Assembly (NCBI RefSeq): GCF_029542085.1 | Contig: NZ_CP107036.1 | Coordinates: 2,666,001-2,730,000, forward strand | Reading direction: 5' to 3' | Length of the DNA: 64,000 nucleotides | Source: Sphingobacterium sp. ML3W | GTDB taxonomy: Bacteria > Bacteroidota > Bacteroidia > Sphingobacteriales > Sphingobacteriaceae | The notes under the pieces: generated by a model | The model's database searches: none | Told to the model about the DNA's origin: nothing | The model's input: the letters and a program-made list of their open reading frames with translations, nothing else | Shown here: in pieces, positions 26,544 to 35,563 of the stretch | Position numbering within the stretch: position 1 is the first letter of the stretch | Layout: each line of letters begins with the position of its first letter | Position numbers and translations under genes: made by a program

Positions 26544-28094
26544 TTATAAAGAAAGCCGAATTCCAATTTCCATATTTATCCTATTTCCAGTCGAAAGAAA
26601 TTTAGGTTTTATATCATCTTTTAATTCAACAGTACCTGAAGATTTTCGGAGGTCTAACTTTGCATAAAAGGCAAGGTTGTTTCCCCAAAAGCGGTCCTTA
26701 TATTCTACACCAAATTTTGTACCTAAGTATTGGGTCCTATAATAGTAATAATCTCCAAAAACAACGTTTTGAATAAAGGTGTTTATAGATAAGGGACTAT
26801 ATTCAAATGCGGTTTCTGTCGGAATGGTCGCATAAGCCGCAAATGCAAACTGTATAAGTTTCGTGCTGCTTTTTTGCAAATATAATCTTAGAGAGGGCTC
26901 AACACGCATTTGTCCTACTTCAAAGTCGATCGCCTGCAAGAGATCTTTTCTATTTTCTGTATAGTAGGTAACAAGAAAACCTAATTCCTTGGCTAACTGA
27001 TGATGTCGATCCCAAAGCTTAACATATTGTCCTGTAAGGAAAAGAGTGCTAACTTTATAATTGACTTTATTTAGGCTACCCGTAGTCAATTTGTTTCCAT
27101 CAACACCTTTATTATATTCGCCATCGAAAATCAATAATTGCTGCCCCTGATCACCATTATATTTGATTGCATCTACAAAAAATTTAATAGTATTTTGATC
27201 ATAAATAGCCAAAGGGCTGCTATAAAGAACAGACTTCTTAGAATAATTTTGGTTTGTATTGTGATATTGTTGATATTCTATTTCTGTTCTGGTATGCCAG
27301 CCATAAAGCTTTTTAAGGTACTGAATCCCTACCCCTTTATAGTTATCGTATTTAAAATTAATTCTTGTCGTATCTTTTTGACGTGCCGTCCCGTATCCAT
27401 AATTCATATAATACATTCGATCTGGATACAGATTTGAAGATTGAAAATCCATGTTTTTGTATAATAAGGAAACATTTTCATCTGCACGCCCAATTATTCC
27501 ATATACCCCAAATGTGCTTTTCGAAAAATTTAAGGTAACACCAGGTTTGACTTTCAAGGTAAATCTATTAGATTTTAAGCGCGGATCCACTGTACCTGCA
27601 CTCCAATGCCGATGGTAATCCACTTGGAGAAATGGCTGTACTGAATGAGCTAATTCATATCCGAGTGAAGCGTTTAGCTGATAATTTTGACGCTGATAGT
27701 CTCCACTTTTATTCGCGTAAGGATAATAGGGGCTTAAATCTTCTAATCCGGAACGAAGGCTATTTGCCAAACTATCTTCGCGTATGGAGTTGAACGTAAA
27801 TTTTGCTCCCAATAAGAACTTTCCCAAACGATTGAATCCGTTGGCTTGAAAACTTGTTGTCCCACCGTTGTAGGCTTGTTGGGCCTTTCGAAATCCTCCC
27901 TTATTCATTTGATAAGCAACTCGAACATCACCATAAGACTTCAATGAATCTCTTTGAAGAAAAGCGGGTCTCAAAAGACTACGTTCAACTAAATGATGAT
28001 CAATGGTATAACTATAAACAGAATCCTTTTTACTTTGAGCTCTGCTCAATGTAAAAAGGGAAACCAAAAATATCACAGAAAAAATGTTCCGCAT
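26544..28094 (-). CDS. DUF6850-type outer membrane beta-barrel protein
   Basis: A 516-residue exported protein with a signal peptide (about 1-19, ending LSRAQ) and alternating amphipathic beta strands throughout, rich in Tyr, Arg and Asn, ending in an aromatic pattern (NMEIGIRLSL) expected for an outer membrane barrel. It matches, as far as memory allows, the DUF6850 family, which has no known function. There is no plug domain or TonB box. The gene lies 7 bases after DUF4876 and 35 bases before the di-heme peroxidase. A 14- or 16-strand barrel that helps the TonB receptor or forms a separate pore is a reasonable guess, but unproven. Confidence 0.8.
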   Translation of the reverse strand: MRNIFSVIFLVSLFTLSRAQSKKDSVYSYTIDHHLVERSLLRPAFLQRDSLKSYGDVRVAYQMNKGGFRKAQQAYNGGTTSFQANGFNRLGKFLLGAKFTFNSIREDSLANSLRSGLEDLSPYYPYANKSGDYQRQNYQLNASLGYELAHSVQPFLQVDYHRHWSAGTVDPRLKSNRFTLKVKPGVTLNFSKSTFGVYGIIGRADENVSLLYKNMDFQSSNLYPDRMYYMNYGYGTARQKDTTRINFKYDNYKGVGIQYLKKLYGWHTRTEIEYQQYHNTNQNYSKKSVLYSSPLAIYDQNTIKFFVDAIKYNGDQGQQLLIFDGEYNKGVDGNKLTTGSLNKVNYKVSTLFLTGQYVKLWDRHHQLAKELGFLVTYYTENRKDLLQAIDFEVGQMRVEPSLRLYLQKSSTKLIQFAFAAYATIPTETAFEYSPLSINTFIQNVVFGDYYYYRTQYLGTKFGVEYKDRFWGNNLAFYAKLDLRKSSGTVELKDDIKPKFLSTGNRINMEIGIRLSL

Positions 28095-28101
28095 ATGGAT
28101 T

Positions 28102-29466
28102 CTAATCTATAAATGATGCGTCTGTTTTGGTTGGATTGGCACGTTGTAGCACACCAAAATCATTTGACGAATTGTTTGTATCTTTAAGAATACGTCTATT
28201 CCCAATTTTCCTTTCGGTCTTACGGACGACGGACTGACTAGAGTAAGCTCCTCCAGGTACAGATATTGCTCCTGCATCAAACTTTTGTGGTAAACGACGT
28301 GGAATTTGATCGGCTACAACGGGATCCTGAATTTCAACAGCATCCAAGATAAACCTTGTCGGCATTTGAGCATAACGCACAGTACTCGTTGTAACAGTTC
28401 TTACAGTTGGAATCGCAAATGACGGAATATTATTTAAATCAAAGGTTCCATCGACTTTCATCAATACAAAAGACTCTCTAGCCTGCGGTGGAAAATACAT
28501 ATCACGCATACTTAGGGCGAGAAAAACCTCTAAGTTTGTAACGGATGGATTATCTACGTCATTCGAAAATATCGTTCGCCCTGGCTGAATTTTCTGTTCA
28601 TAAGGATACAACCAGACTTCAAAATCAGCTTTACTCAAATCCACTGTAAGTTCAGGTCGCTGAGCACCAATTATTTTCCCGTTGTTGTCGGTATACGAAC
28701 CAGCGTGATTTAAGGCCGAACCAGCGATAATTATACTTTTTCCCGATTCGACAGGATATTTTTTACCCGTCCCATCACTTGGAATCATAAATATTCCTTT
28801 GGCATAGACATAATCTTCATTGGCATTATTAGACACTGTCATATTGATAGACTTGCTCCAATCATACTGATTGTTGCTTAGTGAATATTCATCTGTTTTA
28901 TTATTCGGTTTTCCATATGCTAATACCACAAGTAAGCTATCCGCATACAACATTTCATCCGAGTTATTATAAATTTCAATAAAATTATCCCGGTTAAGAG
29001 CTGCATCCTTAGTATCTGATCCTGCATAATAGATCTGTTTAATAACAAAACCACCCACAGGTTCACTGGTCACTAAGCTAATATTAAAGTCCTCATTAGC
29101 AAACAATGCCTTATCAGCCAAAGCATAGTTTAGATAAAAAATAGATGTGCGATTTACCCCCGTCAATTTGGTATATTCTTCTGCTGAGATTGCCAGAGAG
29201 ACATTGATACTATAATTACCTGGAGCAATATTATTCAATGCAATTTTACCTTTTGCATCTGCTTGAATTTTGTAGGAACTGCTATTACCTTTATTTATCA
29301 ACGTAATTTCGGCCTTGTCGTAAGGTACCTCAAACCAAACCTCCTCAGGGTTTACCGTTAGCTGTACGTTCACGTTTATGGGTTGTACTTCGTCAATATC
29401 TTTTTTACAGCCTCCAAAGAGGGCTAGTATTAAGTAGAAAAATAGTAGAATATAATTCTGTTTCAT
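28102..29466 (-). CDS. DUF4876 family surface lipoprotein
   Basis: A 454-residue lipoprotein (lipobox LFGGC, Cys20) with an N-terminal Ig/CNA-B-like beta domain (about 25-140; the pattern KIALNNIAPGNYSINVSL) and a large C-terminal domain (about 150-430) with FIEIYNNSDEMLYADSLLVVLAYG, characteristic of lamin-tail-like DUF4876 proteins. No catalytic motif is seen. It lies 15 bases after the TonB-dependent receptor and 7 bases before the DUF6850 gene, i.e. in the position that SusD takes in Sus loci, so it may be the surface binding partner of this receptor. The ligand is unknown. Confidence 0.82.
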   Translation of the reverse strand: MKQNYILLFFYLILALFGGCKKDIDEVQPINVNVQLTVNPEEVWFEVPYDKAEITLINKGNSSSYKIQADAKGKIALNNIAPGNYSINVSLAISAEEYTKLTGVNRTSIFYLNYALADKALFANEDFNISLVTSEPVGGFVIKQIYYAGSDTKDAALNRDNFIEIYNNSDEMLYADSLLVVLAYGKPNNKTDEYSLSNNQYDWSKSINMTVSNNANEDYVYAKGIFMIPSDGTGKKYPVESGKSIIIAGSALNHAGSYTDNNGKIIGAQRPELTVDLSKADFEVWLYPYEQKIQPGRTIFSNDVDNPSVTNLEVFLALSMRDMYFPPQARESFVLMKVDGTFDLNNIPSFAIPTVRTVTTSTVRYAQMPTRFILDAVEIQDPVVADQIPRRLPQKFDAGAISVPGGAYSSQSVVRKTERKIGNRRILKDTNNSSNDFGVLQRANPTKTDASFID

Positions 29467-29481
29467 AGTATATAGTATTTG

Positions 29482-32193
29482 TTAAAGTTTAATTGATATT
29501 CCGCCTGTAATACTTAAAGGACTATTGTAAGTGACAATTACGTCCTGGTTTGTATAGGAATCCCGATACGAACTAGTGGGTTGCACATTAAAGGTATTGT
29601 AGGCTGTCACAGCAATGCGGATCCTTTTACTGATTTCCTTGGCGACTGACATTGAGAAATTCATATAAATAATACGTTGCTGGCCATCGAACAAATCTAG
29701 CCCCCGAATGGGAAGAGATGACGCCAAATCGTTGTTTATTAACACTTGTTTCATGTTAGCATCCAAATAACCTACCGGTTTTTGAAAATTGTCATTATAG
29801 TTTCGTTTATAGCGATTCTTCCAAAAAATATCTGTATTCGTCATGATGACAAATCCAATGGTGGGAATGTGCGTGGTAGTGTTTAACTTACTTGTCAGTA
29901 CATAACGTTTCCCTTGGTTGCTGGGTTGATACAGCAGATAAGAAATTGGTTGTCCATTGATTTGAACTGGGGAGGATAAATCTATTGCCTCCAGGATCTT
30001 ATCATTTTGTTCAGATAAAATATACGAAGTGCTGGTGGAAAAGCTCGTACGGATAGGTTTGATTTCCCTAAAGGCTAGGGACCAATCAAAACCGTAGGTA
30101 TAAGAGTTTTTAAAATTTTCAATCCTATTGTACGACTTGTCATAATAATCAATGTATCTCCCCGTCTCCTGATATACAATTTGATTTAGGCTCTCGTCAT
30201 AATGGTAATCAAATACGGGCAAATGAAATGGTTTATAGACCTTGACAGAATTGAAACCATTGCTGTTTTTTTTATAATAAGAATTGATACGGGATGTAAT
30301 CCCGTGATTTTTAAATTCTATATTAAATTCAGCACTTTCAGATTTACTAGACTTTAAGTTTTCATTCTTAGTAATAAATTTCTCGGTATACACTAAATAT
30401 AAGGAACTTTGGGAGTTCTGCGCTATAATCAGTGGAACATCTATCCAAGAGGGAGATGGATAGCGGTGCGCTAAAGTTGGAGATTTGGTTGCAACTCCAA
30501 AGGCAGTACTTAAAGCCCACCTCTTATCTAAAACAATCCTTGTATTTAATCGTGGCTGAAAGCTGGTGCTTCCATTTTGATTATCAAAACGAACACCAAA
30601 ATTGCTATTAACTTTTTTACCAAACAGCTTATAATGAAAGTTATCTGTAATGTATAAGCCCGTATTGATTAAAGCAGGATTAAGCTCAAAAGAATAAGGT
30701 CTAATATTTTGGTTGTTAAAATTGATAAAACGGGGTCTATCTGGGTCAGAAATAATCCCTCGCCCGCCATTGTTCGCATAACTCCCATTAAACCCATACA
30801 ATAGACTGTGAAAAGTCTTACCTATTTGAAATCTTTTTGTAAATTTTAAACTTGTGCTTGCTGTTATAGGTTTTCCGATAATCTCTTCCTCAGCAAGATA
30901 TTGCGAATTAAGTAATATTCCCTCATATATGCCTGTGGTATCTTTTGCTGTATAAGGTTTGTTGCCCTGATTTAATAGCCATTGCGCAAAGCTCTCTTGC
31001 TTGCGGATAGAATAGGAAAGCATGAAGTTGATTTCGTCAAAAAATCGTGTACTATAGTTCAGTTGAGTTGTGTTTGAAAAGCGGAAACCGATTTCTTTCG
31101 AATAATATTTTCTTCTTGAGTTATCATCCGGATCCTGTCTTGCGTCATCAATTCTCATGTTAAAATCTAAGCTTAACTTATTGCGAAGCTTACGTGACGC
31201 CACCGTGTTCCAACGCAATGAACCACCATAGCGTTTATATTCCTGCACCTTATCTTGAGGGTTAGAATTCGAAATAGCGTAGTTTAGATCCGTAGTTATC
31301 CCCCCAAAATTTTTAGGAAGACTAAACCCTTTATTGAGTGAATAATTGCGAGAGCCATCATTTATATTTGTTGAAAAGTGTAGTGGTGAATTTCCTGCTT
31401 TTCTTTCGATTAAAATTGCACCATCAGTCAATTCGCCGTATTCTGCAGAAGCTACACCTTGAATTACCTCAATTTTTTCAATAGATTCTACAGGTATTTC
31501 TCTTAAATCCACTCCTCTAAATGGTACATCTGCAGCGTTTCCGCTGGTTACGGCAGGAAGCACAGACCCTGCCATTCCCCGTTGTCCTACGGGCCGCGAT
31601 TGCATATTAGCATCATTTGAAATCCGCACCCCGTCTATTATTATAGGTATTCCTAGTGAATTATTAAGACTATTGCTCTCATCAAGGGTATTTCTCAGAT
31701 TCAAAGTCTGCGGTGCATTGATATTGGGCGCTGCCATTTGCTTGCCTGGTAAAGTGTTCAACACATCCATCAGACTAAATGCCTGAACCCTTTCTATGGC
31801 CTCTTCATCAAACACAATGGAAGAAATGGAATTTTTATTTTGCTTAAATATCTGGTTTACATTAATCTCATCTAAGGTTAAACTATTGTCCCGAAGTATA
31901 AAATCTAAATTCTCTTTTCTTTTTCTTACATCAACCCACAGCTCAATCGTTTTTTTCCCTACATAGCTTACGGATAATAAAACACTGTCACTATAATTTT
32001 TGACTGGAATAACCAAATTAAAATCACCATTTACATTCGTCTCACTAGTGAGATCAAATGAATTAATGGAGACGGTTGCGCCGCTTAGAGGTCTTCTCTT
32101 TTCATCTAACACTTTTCCCCCAATAGCTATATGCTGAGCATGAACTATAATGCTACAGAAAACAAGAATTAATACAAAGAAAGTCTTTTTCAT
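29482..32193 (-). CDS. TonB-dependent outer membrane receptor (non-SusC type)
   Basis: A 903-residue receptor; the start is ATG 32193, directly before the signal peptide (MKKTFFVLILVFCSIIVHAQ), rather than a TTG 12 bases earlier. It has a carboxypeptidase-like regulatory beta domain (about 22-105), a plug (about 120-260) with VESIEKIEVIQGVASAEYGELTDGAILI, and a barrel ending in an aromatic strand (ITGGISIKL). It lacks the SusC signature LKDASAAIYG, so it belongs with siderophore, haem or metal receptors rather than glycan transporters. It heads a four-gene operon with a good promoter (32252-32284). Its partner is not a SusD but a DUF4876 lipoprotein. Confidence 0.94.
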   Translation of the reverse strand: MKKTFFVLILVFCSIIVHAQHIAIGGKVLDEKRRPLSGATVSINSFDLTSETNVNGDFNLVIPVKNYSDSVLLSVSYVGKKTIELWVDVRKRKENLDFILRDNSLTLDEINVNQIFKQNKNSISSIVFDEEAIERVQAFSLMDVLNTLPGKQMAAPNINAPQTLNLRNTLDESNSLNNSLGIPIIIDGVRISNDANMQSRPVGQRGMAGSVLPAVTSGNAADVPFRGVDLREIPVESIEKIEVIQGVASAEYGELTDGAILIERKAGNSPLHFSTNINDGSRNYSLNKGFSLPKNFGGITTDLNYAISNSNPQDKVQEYKRYGGSLRWNTVASRKLRNKLSLDFNMRIDDARQDPDDNSRRKYYSKEIGFRFSNTTQLNYSTRFFDEINFMLSYSIRKQESFAQWLLNQGNKPYTAKDTTGIYEGILLNSQYLAEEEIIGKPITASTSLKFTKRFQIGKTFHSLLYGFNGSYANNGGRGIISDPDRPRFINFNNQNIRPYSFELNPALINTGLYITDNFHYKLFGKKVNSNFGVRFDNQNGSTSFQPRLNTRIVLDKRWALSTAFGVATKSPTLAHRYPSPSWIDVPLIIAQNSQSSLYLVYTEKFITKNENLKSSKSESAEFNIEFKNHGITSRINSYYKKNSNGFNSVKVYKPFHLPVFDYHYDESLNQIVYQETGRYIDYYDKSYNRIENFKNSYTYGFDWSLAFREIKPIRTSFSTSTSYILSEQNDKILEAIDLSSPVQINGQPISYLLYQPSNQGKRYVLTSKLNTTTHIPTIGFVIMTNTDIFWKNRYKRNYNDNFQKPVGYLDANMKQVLINNDLASSLPIRGLDLFDGQQRIIYMNFSMSVAKEISKRIRIAVTAYNTFNVQPTSSYRDSYTNQDVIVTYNSPLSITGGISIKL

Positions 32194-32251
32194 AAGTACG
32201 GACAAAAACGCACCCAGAAGTGCGCTTGTTTAAAATCGTTCTAAACAATTG

Positions 32252-32284
32252 CAAATATAGACTATTCGAAGGTATTTATTCAAA
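32252..32284 (-). promoter_or_regulatory. Promoter of the receptor-DUF4876-DUF6850-peroxidase operon
   Basis: On the minus strand TTTG (32281-32284) and TATATTTG (32252-32259) are separated by 21 bases, a full match to the Bacteroidota -33/-7 consensus. The transcript would start near 32245, about 50 bases before ATG 32193. An inverted repeat ATCTAA-A-TTAGAT (32298-32310) lies 13 bases upstream of the -33 box, a fitting place for an activator. Confidence 0.65.
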
Positions 32285-32520
32285 TTATTTTTAATAAATC
32301 TAAATTAGATAGCGCAATATAACTCAACAAATAAATAAAAAACGCACAAAAACGAACACAAATATTACCTAAACAACCTAATAGTAGGTTATAAATGGGG
32401 AATCTAAGGACAGGTAAAAAACGGAAAAACCGCTGTTTCGATGACGGACGCTTCGTCGACGAAAACAATCCGAGAGCAGTTAATTAAGAAAAATTACTAT
32501 TAAAACTAGGGGTCCATTAG

Positions 32521-32555
32521 TAAAAAAGGTCTGCCTTAGGAGTAAGAACAGACCT
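32521..32555 (-). terminator. Intrinsic terminator of the SusCD-phosphoesterase operon
   Basis: On the minus strand AGGTCTG pairs with CAGACCT, with a second inner stem CTTA/TAAG, and the hairpin is directly followed by TTTTTTA. It lies 15 bases after the phosphoesterase stop. Confidence 0.85.
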
Positions 32556-32569
32556 GGAATGCACAGCAA

Positions 32570-33748
32570 TTAGCGTAGGGGCGTTATAGTTACTTCATCA
32601 ATAAGTTTCCCCTGTTGGTCAATAATTTTAAAAGACCCTTTAGCAGCTAAATCTACTTTAAGCAAATTATTATTGGAGTTCACGATAACAGGAAACTTGA
32701 CCTTATCAGACACCTGTTTAATGATATGTCTATGCAAATGTCCACACAACATAATTTGTGCCCCCGATCTATTTAGAATAGGAACAAATTTATCCAGGAT
32801 CTCCTGTTCGCCATGCCAACCGCCAAATGGTGGCATATGACATATGATTATCTTATATTTCGCATCTTTATAATCCGGTTTTTCCACGGCTTCCTCTAAC
32901 CATTTAGCTTGTTCTGTACGGTAATTATCCATCTCTACAATGCCACTGTATTCCATATCAGAATCTGGCTTATCCTCCCCACAATCCAACACGATAAAAG
33001 CAGTTTCACCGTGTTTAAATTGATAATAGAGTTTTCCTGTCGGTGTCGGGAAGTATTGTGGATAATCGGTAGCGAAAGGTCCTCGAGTTTCATGGTTTCC
33101 TCTTGCATAGAACATAGGTTTCTCACTTGCAAATCGTTTGATTGCTGTATCCATAAAACCGTCAAATAGCTGTTGTTCACTCAATAAATTATCGACCATA
33201 TCACCGTTAAAAACAATAAAGTCCTGCTTAGGAAGATCAGAGAGATCAAGTAATTTATTCAACACCTCGTTACGGCCATGAATATCATTAACCACGGCAA
33301 AGCGGGTTACTTTAGCCGGTCCGAGCGTCCTGAATATCAGCGGTTCCTGTCGATATACATTGGTTGCTACAATTTTGCCGTATTCCACGTTGACCCCGAC
33401 ATGTTTAGTTACCTCTTGGCTGTATACTCGGTAACGGTATTTTGTCCCTGGTTTTAACCCGTGTAAATTCACTTGGTGAACAGTCCCGACTTTTTTAAAA
33501 CCATAGGCTGCAGCATAATGTCTGGGCCGTTCAATATGATAAAAATGGCTCGAATCATCTGGCGCCAATTCTACCCAACCCGTTGCTGGACGATCAGTCG
33601 TCCATATAATGGATACCGAATGATCGGTCAATCCTTGTATATAAGGCAAATGTGTCAAGTTAATTTTTTCATCCTGCTGTGCATTACAGTGCAAGGTTAC
33701 AAACTGTAGTGAGAAGATCACTGCAATACATTGGAGGTACTTATACAT
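32570..33748 (-). CDS. Metallophosphoesterase with N-terminal fibronectin-like domain (purple-acid-phosphatase-like)
   Basis: A 392-residue exported phosphoesterase. The start is ATG 33748, just before a signal peptide (about 1-24, ending HCNAQ); an upstream start at 33781 would add an unlikely extension. The N-terminal part (about 30-135) is a fibronectin-III-like domain as in purple acid phosphatases (LPYIQGLTDHSVSIIWTTDRPATGWVEL). The catalytic domain shows the metal-ligand blocks VVNDIHGR (the usual DxH), NGDMVD (GDxxD), ARGNHETRG (GNHE), ICHMPPFGGWH and MLCGHLHRH (GHxH). It is the third gene of a SusC-SusD operon, separated from SusD by a terminator-like hairpin. It suggests that the substrate carries phosphate esters. 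Fold and metal sites are seen; substrate is inferred. Confidence 0.92.
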   Translation of the reverse strand: MYKYLQCIAVIFSLQFVTLHCNAQQDEKINLTHLPYIQGLTDHSVSIIWTTDRPATGWVELAPDDSSHFYHIERPRHYAAAYGFKKVGTVHQVNLHGLKPGTKYRYRVYSQEVTKHVGVNVEYGKIVATNVYRQEPLIFRTLGPAKVTRFAVVNDIHGRNEVLNKLLDLSDLPKQDFIVFNGDMVDNLLSEQQLFDGFMDTAIKRFASEKPMFYARGNHETRGPFATDYPQYFPTPTGKLYYQFKHGETAFIVLDCGEDKPDSDMEYSGIVEMDNYRTEQAKWLEEAVEKPDYKDAKYKIIICHMPPFGGWHGEQEILDKFVPILNRSGAQIMLCGHLHRHIIKQVSDKVKFPVIVNSNNNLLKVDLAAKGSFKIIDQQGKLIDEVTITPLR

Positions 33749-33774
33749 AAGATTTAAATTAGGTTTAAAAACTA

Positions 33775-33801
33775 AGGTCACTCATCGGTGATGAGCGACC
33801 T
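33775..33801 (-). terminator. Terminator-like hairpin between SusD and the phosphoesterase gene
   Basis: On the minus strand AGGTCGCTCATC pairs with GATGAGTGACCT (one mismatch) around a 3-base loop, followed by TAGTTTTTAAA. It lies between the SusD stop at 33817 and the phosphoesterase start at 33748 and would let only part of the transcripts continue. Confidence 0.55.
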
Positions 33802-33816
33802 AAAATACGAAAATTC

Positions 33817-35559
33817 TTAATTTCCCCAACCGGGGTTTTGCTTTAAGTTTCTATTTAACTGCAGTTCTTGCACTGGTATCGGATACAAATAGTCTTTATT
33901 TTCATCGAATGCTTTTTTAATATGCGAATTGATGATCACATTTCCTTTATTTCCATTTTCCAACAAAATTTCTGACCCAAGTTTCAGCAACTGTATTCCT
34001 GAAGCAGTAGGCTTGTCCCCTTCATAGATCCAGATATCATCTTTACCATCATTATCCAAATCAAATTTTCCTGTACCTGGAAAATACATCCCTTTAAACT
34101 GCCTTGTCACTAACTTTCCACTTTTCCATCGTAGAATATCATCCCAACGAAAAGATTCCATCACTAGTTCAATACGGCGTTCTCTTCGTATTTCAAGTAT
34201 CCCCCCTTTCATATCACCATTGACATTTGTATAATCTTTTGTAAGAAATGCATCTGGACTGGCTTTAACCTGTTCCAAATTTAAATTAGGCATCCCCACG
34301 CGATCGCGAAGTAATTTGATCGATTTATCTATATCAGCTTGACTTAATATTCCCAATTCCGCTTTGGCTTCAGCATAGTTTAGCAGCACTTCTGCATATC
34401 TAAATATTGGCATATCGTTTTCAGACCGGTTGAAATTATCATATTTTACATCGCCTACAAATTTAATTAATTGATAGCCGGTTACTGAATTTCCAAAATT
34501 GGGCGGAATAGTTGCAGCGCCACCGATACGTTTATATCCCGGTGTCCGTATAGTCTGACTCAAACGAGGATCACGATTTAGTATTTCTTCCTTAAACGTC
34601 ATTGTTTGATAGTTTGCTTTATCCGTAAATCTGGTTCCATCTTTCATCAAATAAGAATCCACCAAATTTTTATCCAGCCCCGGCTTACCATAGGAAGCTG
34701 TAATCGTATAATAATTAACATTATGCCAGATCTGCAGTGCATCCGAGAATTTTCGAGCTAATATAACCTCTTGAGGTAGACTATTGACACTATAGAACAA
34801 TGCAGCATATGAATTTACACCTGCGGCATTATATATGCTATACTGCCCTCCTTCAATAACCTTATTGGCAGCATCCGCAGCTTTCTCCAGTAACTCATTC
34901 GCCCCTGAAAAATTAAATTCAGTATGATATTTTCTAAAGGTTCCCTCAAAAAGAGCCACTCGGGATTTTAATGCCAAGGCAGTCCATTTAGTCACCTTTT
35001 CATCACTTTTTACTGAAGAGAGATGTTCAATTGCATAATCCAAATCAGCCAGGATGTTCGTTACAACAAGCGTCCGAGGGTCACGGGCCTTTGTTAATTG
35101 CTCCTCATTATTTTGGTCTATTACTTTATCATACCAAGGCACATCACCAAAACGCTTTAATTTATCGAAATAGAAATAGGCGCGGAAGAATCTAGCCTCC
35201 GCTGCATAGGGTGCTGCAGCCGCCTCGGGAACTGTATTAAAACAGTTTTCCAAAAAATAATTAATGTTCCGTAGATTAGCCCAGCTCCATCCGCCCCCGC
35301 TGATAGGCACCTGTCTTTTCCCAGTCAGTTCATCATCTAATGTTGTTTTAACAATATTATCAACCGACTCATTATAGACACCTTCGGCCGAAGGCAGGGC
35401 CGCATCGTAAAATGATTTTGTAAATAATCCAAGATCTTTTTCTGTTTTAAACGAATCTTCAGGTCTAACGGCAGACTCAGGGAAACGTTCCAGGTAATCT
35501 TTCTTACAGGCTGTCAAACCTGTACTCAACAAGATGTATATAAAAAATATTTTTTTCAT
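33817..35559 (-). CDS. SusD/RagB family nutrient-binding lipoprotein (second locus)
   Basis: A 580-residue surface lipoprotein (lipobox LTAC, Cys18). It shows the SusD hallmarks: N-terminal ESAVRPEDSFKTEKDLGLF, the helical AARFFRAYFYFDKLKRFGDVPWYDKV, and the C-terminal IFRYAEVLLNYAEAKAELG and EIRRERRIELVMESFRWDDILRWKSG signatures. It follows SusC after 4 bases. A short insert with acidic DLDNDGKDDIW near residue 495 looks like a calcium-binding EF-hand-like loop (D-x-D-x-D-G). The substrate is not evident from this gene, but the phosphoesterase in the same operon points to a phosphorylated compound. Confidence 0.96.
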   Translation of the reverse strand: MKKIFFIYILLSTGLTACKKDYLERFPESAVRPEDSFKTEKDLGLFTKSFYDAALPSAEGVYNESVDNIVKTTLDDELTGKRQVPISGGGWSWANLRNINYFLENCFNTVPEAAAAPYAAEARFFRAYFYFDKLKRFGDVPWYDKVIDQNNEEQLTKARDPRTLVVTNILADLDYAIEHLSSVKSDEKVTKWTALALKSRVALFEGTFRKYHTEFNFSGANELLEKAADAANKVIEGGQYSIYNAAGVNSYAALFYSVNSLPQEVILARKFSDALQIWHNVNYYTITASYGKPGLDKNLVDSYLMKDGTRFTDKANYQTMTFKEEILNRDPRLSQTIRTPGYKRIGGAATIPPNFGNSVTGYQLIKFVGDVKYDNFNRSENDMPIFRYAEVLLNYAEAKAELGILSQADIDKSIKLLRDRVGMPNLNLEQVKASPDAFLTKDYTNVNGDMKGGILEIRRERRIELVMESFRWDDILRWKSGKLVTRQFKGMYFPGTGKFDLDNDGKDDIWIYEGDKPTASGIQLLKLGSEILLENGNKGNVIINSHIKKAFDENKDYLYPIPVQELQLNRNLKQNPGWGN

Positions 35560-35563
35560 GATA

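Larger units (their letters stand above)
32194..32569. other. Intergenic region with promoter of the receptor operon and terminator of the upstream unit
   Basis: This 376-base region holds the receptor promoter, a short inverted repeat ATCTAA-A-TTAGAT (32298-32310) and the terminator at 32521-32555. No gene was seen between. Confidence 0.7.

Noticed and set aside
32280..32468. 62-residue minus-strand frame with a hydrophobic stretch upstream of the receptor promoter
   Set aside because: Its end overlaps the -33 box of the receptor promoter; hydrophobicity comes from AT-rich triplets, and no start signal is seen.
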